Assembly (NCBI RefSeq): GCF_004379255.2
Contig: NC_056032.1
Location: 33,341,024-33,405,023 of the forward strand
Direction of reading: 5' to 3'
Source: Salvia splendens
Lineage: Eukaryota; Streptophyta; Magnoliopsida; Lamiales; Lamiaceae
Length of the DNA stretch: 64,000 nt
Under the pieces are notes generated by a model that was not told where the DNA came from, searched no databases, and saw only the letters and a program-made list of their open reading frames with translations. Shown here piece by piece: positions 58,901 to 64,000 of this stretch. A program made the translations under genes and the position numbers. The stretch's first letter is position 1. Every line of letters starts with the position of its first letter.

Positions 58901-61131
58901 CAAGGAGGAAGAACCACTAGATCATCGAGATTATATCTCTATTCTCTATAATCTATATCTCAATATGAAATGCACTTTCATATACTAAGGAATGCCATAT
59001 AAATAAAAACAGAGTTCAAACACAATCTCAAGAGTTTACAAGTTAAATGTAGGGTCAAATGCTAAAGGCAAACACTTTTTCTATGTCATAATTCCCAAAG
59101 ATCCCAAGACAACCATTCCTGTTCTGGCAGTCTTCACCAAGCAAGCTCTTAAAATTTTCATGTTGAACAACCAAATTAAACATCTAATATGTCAGTCCAT
59201 ATAGCAGAACAGCTATGATAACCAGTAATAAGAAGCTCAATGGTAGGATAGTCACATCTCACGTATAAAGAGATTGACAGAAATCTTAGCAAGTACGTAT
59301 AAAGATCCTTCATTGGGGACGTAGAGATGTCTCCGGCTTACCCATTTTGCCATATGTTAACACTCGTCAGCCGACGCTCAACAGCAAGATAAATGAAAAG
59401 AACGATTCAATTTAAAATATTCCAGCAATCCAAATCAGTAGTAGTAATTAACATCCTTTTATCTATCTAGCTTCAAATGGAAATAGGAAATATGTGTAGT
59501 TCTTTGAATATTTTGCCTCAATATTTATAGTTTTATCCTTTACCTGATGAAGTAACGTTCCGGAGCTAACTGCAACAAGATCACTGGCCACCGTAAATTC
59601 AAGGTCATAACTGAACAAAATACAGAATAATTTATTGTTAGTATTAGAATGCATTTTATTGAAACTATTTAAGCTGGCAAGTACTTCTAGCCTTGGCTGC
59701 CTTGCACATACCAGCAACACTGCAAACTCTCATCCAAACAAGGAAACCAGCACCGTGCACGTCTCAACTGGTTATTTGTATGCAAAACATTGCCATTAAA
59801 ATGTACTCCTGTCTCCGCTTTTTCAACCCAATATTCTATGCGCACAAGTTTCACATTCTGATCCGGCCTAGGTGATAAGTAAGAAGCAGCAAAATCACAT
59901 AAGATTATCAGAACAAGAACATAACAATGTACTTGAACACAAAAACTAGAACTATTTACATGAAGTGGAGACATGGAGATATAGTTATAAGAAACCGGCT
60001 CATTCACACATGAAAATTGTTAACCTAAAAACAGATTGCATGTCTTATAAAGCCAGTGCCCAAATCAGACTCTGGACAGCACAAGTTGAATTTAGGTGCA
60101 CCAATTTCCCACATAAGTTGATATTTCTATCTACCTGATGCAATATGGTGATACTATTAAGCATCTATATGAAACCAAGTATCTAGAACGTATAATGTAA
60201 AGAGTAATACATGTGCCTTTTAGAACTTTATGAGTAAACATCTATCATGAATCTCATCTATTATTTTGCCTCGTTACAAGTATCTATCAGAAAGCACTAG
60301 GGATGGGACTTTGATCACACTAGGATCACATCACATGGCATGCATAGAACTTCGATCATATCCACACATCAAAGAGTTAGAAGCTACGGAACAGATCATC
60401 TATATAAAAAGAAAGAGCAGCAGATGAATTATAATTTTGAAACCTGTTAGCATCAGCCAAAGTTGGTTCACCATTGTCCACCTGGATATATTCTTCTTGA
60501 TTGTTCTCTGTTTTAGTGGTCTTGCTACACATTATCAGTAAATTTGGAAGTAATTCGATCTCAAGGGATGACAAGTAAACAGAACCGGAGGCATCAGCAG
60601 CTGAAGTGGCTGAAGAAACCACAGACCATCTATCCTTTGGGTCCAGATGCTGATAGTGAGGGAAGACTTCAAACATCGCTGGCTCTCCATCAACTGTAAC
60701 CTTTTCAATTGCCAAATTATCAGCATGCAAACCCACTATTCCATTGTCCGGTATGGCTATTTGAAGTTCTGTGTACCTGAATTTGCAGATTTCATAACAC
60801 AGAGAAAAAGGTTACAATCTTTTTCGTTTTAAAATTTTGACTCAGTTCGCATTCAGTTCTTTTTTCTCTCTTTCATAAGAAAAAAAGTAACTTCAAGGAG
60901 AAAGTACAGTTCGACTTCCCGACTAAATCTGAATCAGATGCCAATCAAGCTACCTAAGGACCCAACGAAATTCAACAACAAAAGAGTTCAGAATCAAGAA
61001 AAAGACCCATAGATTCGGCGGCGGTCCATGTCAATGGACAGACAGAGCTTCTGATGCTTGACAACTGCCTCCGAATTACTATTATCTCCATCTCTCTGCT
61101 CTTCGTTCTTTGCCTTTTTAGCCTTCGCCAT
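46921..61131 (-). CDS. TAF2: Transcription initiation factor TFIID subunit 2 (1,492 aa, 25 exons)
   Basis: TAF2 is a core TFIID subunit that contacts promoter DNA around the start site. Exons from 5' to 3' are 61007-61131, 60444-60776, 59712-59867, 59544-59610, 58585-58784, 58245-58398, 57989-58073, 57816-57907, 56783-56908, 56648-56701, 56217-56285, 55014-55111, 54578-54925, 54389-54476, 52415-52540, 52272-52328, 51763-51842, 51632-51674, 50656-50742, 50324-50413, 50077-50135, 49849-49939, 49594-49756, 49218-49401 and 46921-48424. They total 4,479 bases with every phase matching. The N-terminus ([12 protein letters not shown], then [37 protein letters not shown]) and the M1-peptidase-like domain match plant TAF2. 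The zinc HEXXH is absent (YALARQWFG at about 355-363), as expected for this non-catalytic relative. The last exon (residues 992-1492) is Ser/Asp-rich, with a Lys-rich block at about 1360-1405 and the basic end [10 protein letters not shown]. Confidence 0.95.
53279..53635. mobile_element. Stowaway-type MITE with expanded terminal segment (357 bp)
   Basis: It starts CTCTCTCCGTCCCAACTAAG after TA (53277-53278) and ends AACTTAGTTGGGCCAGAAGGAG before TA (53636-53637). The left terminal segment is multiplied into a 36-bp tandem array. The body (ACTTTATTC, CCTTAACACAATTTCTTAATC) matches the 25000-25232 subfamily. It is nested in the hAT-type MITE. Confidence 0.85.
53289..53445 (+). repeat. 36-bp tandem repeat, about 4.4 units, of a Stowaway end
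   Basis: Units starting CCCAACTAAGT lie at 53289, 53325, 53361, 53397 and 53433, each containing TCGYATTCCTTYCCGCGA. As 36 is a multiple of three, all frames stay open and yield a spurious 12-residue protein repeat. Confidence 0.92.
55466..55695. mobile_element. Stowaway-type MITE in TAF2 intron 12 (230 bp)
   Basis: The ends CTCCCTCTGTTTAGCAAT and the complement of CTCCCTCCGTCTGCAATC are flanked by TA (55464-55465, 55696-55697). Confidence 0.85.
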
Positions 61132-61530
61132 TTTAACAACTGCAGGTAGAGCATATGCATGCATTGTCAAACACTGAAACAAATTGCGGAAGAAGGAAAG
61201 GAATAAATTCGAAATTAGATTGATACGTACTCCCTCTATCCCAGCCTAAGCCCTAAGTGAGACTTTCTATTTTGGCATAGGAATTTTGATAGTAATGTTT
61301 AGTGAATTAGATTATGGAGAAGTAAATAATAAAGTAGGAAAAGAATAAAGTACAAAGAGAATGAGAAAACAAAGTACTAGCTGAGATAAGAGTATAAACC
61401 CAACAACAGAGGGAAACCAAATCCAAACACTTAAAATCCTAGTTGAAAAAATTTGAAACGTAATCTCCAAATACAAGGCAAATAAATACACCAAACCAGA
61501 AAATTCTCACCGGTTGAAGATGGCATAGAG
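61132..61530 (-). promoter_or_regulatory. TAF2 5' leader and presumed promoter region
   Basis: This is the region upstream of the TAF2 ATG. An in-frame upstream ATG (MFQCLTMHAYALPAVVK) extends the open frame, but the MAKAKK start matches the family. A lone Stowaway-type end (CTCCCTCTATCCCAGCC, after TA at 61228-61229) has no partner, so a truncated MITE sits in the proximal promoter. No TATA box was identified with confidence. Confidence 0.5.
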
Positions 61531-61531
61531 A

Positions 61532-62072
61532 ATGTTGCCGGAATCCATGGAGGGAACCAATTTTGGAGAAGAGAAGGCTGCTAAGATTGTCGATTTCCGA
61601 GAAGAGAATGTCTCTGGCGACTTCACAGAAGAAAATATTGTCGAGTTTGGAGGAAATTCCACCGGTGACGGAGAGGGAGAGACCGCTGGAAAGGCGTCGG
61701 CCAGTCCGTCAGGCGGCGACGGTGTCTTGTCCCCAGCAGGCGGCGACTGTGGCTAGTTCCCGTCACACGACGAAGGTGGCTGGTCCACGGCAGGCGGCGA
61801 CGGTGGCTGGTCCACGGCAGGCGGCGACGGTGGCTGGTTCCCGGAAGGCGACGACGGCGGCTGGTTTCCGAGGGAGGGAGAGAAGAGGAGAGGGGCTGTG
61901 GAGAATTCTGAATCAGAATCGCGAGAGGAAAGAATATAGAAAAGGGGTTTTCCAGAATTGCATACCAACCCCTCAATATTTAGAAAATTACAGTTTAGTC
62001 CATATTTCTGGAAAATGCAGAATGGTCCATCATCTGTACAGAAACTGCATTCAGGCCCCCCAGGTTCTGTAA
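61532..62072 (+). other. Open frames over a minisatellite, divergent from TAF2 (doubtful coding)
   Basis: Two overlapping plus-strand frames (61532-61756, 74 aa; 61563-62072, 169 aa) and a minus-strand frame cover this GC-rich stretch. All are held open by the 27-bp repeat. None resembles a known family. The sequence could be the first exon of a divergent transcript or simply a repeat. Confidence 0.25.
61711..61867 (+). repeat. 27-bp minisatellite, about 6 units
   Basis: AGGCGGCGACGGTGGCTGG or variants start at 61711, 61738, 61765, 61792, 61819 and 61846. The middle units are the most alike. A period of nine codons explains the open frames on both strands. Confidence 0.92.
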
Positions 62073-62095
62073 AACTTCAGTGCAGTCCCTCAATT
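61950..62095 (+). repeat. Degenerate ~40-bp repeats
   Basis: Four loose copies combine a TGCAG/TGCAT-like word, a (G/C)TCC(C/A)T-type word and a TTCTG/TTTAG-A(A)AA run, near 61958, 61990, 62030 and 62068. They are too diverged for a clean unit. Similar strings occur in plant transposon debris. Confidence 0.5.
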
Positions 62096-62099
62096 CCCA

Positions 62100-63114
62100 T
62101 GGATTTTATGTGACACGACTATCTTATCTTGTCTTCTTGAACCCAATATTCATCATATGTTAGTCAAATTTAGGGTACCATAAGCCATATAGACTCATTT
62201 TTGGGAGAGTTTTCCATTAAAGACTTTATTTTATCCTCAAGTTTCGAATTGAACTGGAGTATATTTTACTACTAAGAAGAAGACTTCATTGAAATCTAAT
62301 CCATTTTTATGTGTTGAAAAAGGAGGAACTGGAAGAGACATGAAAGTTGGAGGGAAGGACAATAAAATCTAACTAAGTGAAATCATGAAAATATTTAAAA
62401 AATAGTTTGAACTGGTCAGACTAGTCCGTAGTTTCTGGTCGATCCCTATGGTTTTGCCGGTTCAAAATGATTCAACAATCAAACGATTTTATATGTTAAA
62501 TTGGACCAAACATGTACCAATCCAATTTCAAAACACTAGTAATTGTTGATTTGTTGAATCATGCATGGAAACCTGTTAAATTAGGACTAGTGCCCCTCAT
62601 AATATAGAAATTGTTGCGAATGATTTGGTGAATTCTGTGAAAGCAAAAGGCTAAGATTGATCATGTGTTATTGCGTTGTAATGGGCCACTCCGTAGGAGA
62701 AAATATTGTTTTCTCTAAGTTCTGATAATGAGGATTACTAGTACAATGTTACTTGTCAAAGCATGTATTTACTTCTGATAATGAGGATAATGTAATATCA
62801 TTGTTTTTCAAATAATGCTTGTTTGATTGGTCAAACATAATAGGAAATAGATGGACACTCTCTATTTTATTTTTAGTTGATTATACTTTCCAGAAGCCTA
62901 AGAAAACTTATAATGCAACCACGATGATTTTTTATGCAAACCAACGTCACATCGCTCTGACTTTCATTTTTGCGCAATACAGTGGGTGCGTGACTCTTAG
63001 TCAACCGTCAGCAGTACTTTGCCTTGTGGTTATCGATATGCTGTAGAACGTTACAGTAGCCAAACTGGCCACTCCACAATCGTCGTCGCACCATGGGTGT
63101 CGCCACCTAAGGGC
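62100..63114. other. Intergenic, no gene seen
   Basis: AT-rich, with no family recognised. It separates the minisatellite from the hAT pseudogene. Confidence 0.45.
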
Positions 63115-64000
63115 AGAGCTAGGAGTACTAAGATGGGGCAAAGTTTTGCAAATTTGGTGCCTTAAATCCATAATGTTTCCACCATTCAGCTGAAGAAAAC
63201 AAGATATATAAATATTTAACATATCATTTGCCAATCAAATAAATAGTTTAATGAAAAATATGATAATATTTACCGGGTGCCATTTGATTTCTATGTCGAA
63301 TAGCTAAAGGAGTTCCGAAACAGGAGACAAGTCCCGATACAAAGTTGTTTCCTTTTTCATGATCTGAGCTTGCATACTTATGTCGGGAACCAATTTTAGA
63401 AAACACTCATGCAAGCCTTCGACAACCTCTGAACAAGCCAAAATACCTTTCACATCTTTATAAAAGACTGTCGGATTCAAGTAATGACCTGCAACATGCA
63501 ATGGTTTGTGCAATTGATCATTCCATCTAGAGTCAATTATATCAAATGCTCTCTTAAATTTGTCTTCCTTTCCATTGAATGACTTGGAAATGGTCTTTTT
63601 ACAACGATCTATAGCCTCATAAATATACCCCATCGCGGGCTTGCGCTCAACATCAACTATACTTAACACCTCAATAAGAGGATAACCCAATTTGAGTGCA
63701 TGGACAATATGTCTCCAATAAGCATATCATTCAACACAGTAGTAGTTGTCTGTTTCTCGGATGCCTCTTTGTACCACTGACTAGTAGTCCATTCATCACT
63801 AGTGAACATTTTTATGAGATTTGGCCGCTGGCTATGGATGGACCTCAAAGTGATGAAGGAAGTAGCAAATCTAGTAATTGTCGGCCTAAGTAACTCTCTC
63901 TTGTTCATATATCTTCTCATCAATTTGGATCTCATTCTTTTCTCCAACATAATCAACCATCACTTCGAGCATTGTCAATAGAGCGTTTGCATCTTTTACA
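63115..64000 (-). pseudogene. hAT transposase (DUF659 / RNase-H-like), broken, runs off the window
   Basis: The minus strand reads the hAT core: LLRPTITRFATSFITL, then MFTSDEWTTSQWYKEA, HIVHALKLGYPLIEVL, KPAMGYIYEAID, FDIIDSRWNDQLHKPLH and AGHYLNPTVFY. It ends FGTPLAIRHRNQMAP, a GT-AG intron (63190-63273), and EWWKHYGFKAPNLQNFAP before a stop. Frame changes are needed near 63710-63730 and near 63320. The C-terminal dimerisation part (SSSGCERNWS region) is missing after the final stop. The N-terminal BED finger would lie beyond 64000. This is a dead copy and may be related to the source of the hAT-type MITEs in the window, which is inference. Confidence 0.85.

Noticed and set aside
60994..61182. 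Upstream TAF2 start (MFQCLTMHAYALP)
   Set aside because: The family starts at MAKAKK-type sequence; the upstream extension is open by chance within the leader.

Overview
This is plant nuclear DNA, almost certainly from a eudicot. It has multi-exon genes with GT-AG introns, an intron-rich TAF2 gene, an F-box gene, a CASP-like gene, plant MITE families (Stowaway ends CTCCCTCCGTCCC, PIF/Harbinger ends GAGCATC or GGGCATCCACAATGG), FAR1-type Mutator elements and Ty1/copia elements. I cannot fix the species from sequence alone. No rRNA, tRNA or CRISPR was seen. || Layout. 1-1.07 kb is the 3' end of a copia element (RNase H tail plus 3' LTR start). 1.2-3.6 kb holds two PIF/Harbinger remnants with a Stowaway between them. 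5.07-6.07 kb is a Mutator-type MITE inserted in one copy of a short tandem duplication. 6.5-10.6 kb is a 4-kb Mutator-like element (MULE) flanked by (TA)n. 11.6-16.3 kb is a PIF/Harbinger cluster: an almost intact transposase element split by a nested relative, then two more elements, one carrying a 70-aa ORF. 17.2-18.2 kb is an intronless F-box gene. 18.5-19.0 kb is a Stowaway inside a Stowaway. 19.1-24.8 kb is a LINE 3' fragment split by a young copia element. 28.1-38.1 kb is a 10-kb MULE with a FAR1/MURA-type transposase on the plus strand and a converging Ulp1-like gene on the minus strand, both broken. 40.0-42.0 kb is a four-exon organellar-type RRM gene. 42.5-43.1 kb is a CASP-like gene with apparent frameshifts. 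45.87-46.04 kb is a long hairpin. 46.9-61.1 kb is a complete 25-exon TAF2 gene (1,492 aa, all splice phases consistent by hand). 63.1-64.0 kb is a hAT transposase pseudogene running off the window. || The host genes are TAF2 (general transcription), a small RRM protein (probable organelle RNA metabolism), an F-box protein (probable SCF ligase) and a CASP-like membrane protein, possibly dead. They show no functional link and are separated by transposon debris. The best lead is the pair of related MULEs. They share termini, telobox-like repeats and an RGR/SQP-type first exon near the right end, but carry different dense arrays of short motifs (TAATGCA versus TAATGTA). The Ulp1-like domain of the large one appears to have lost all three catalytic residues.
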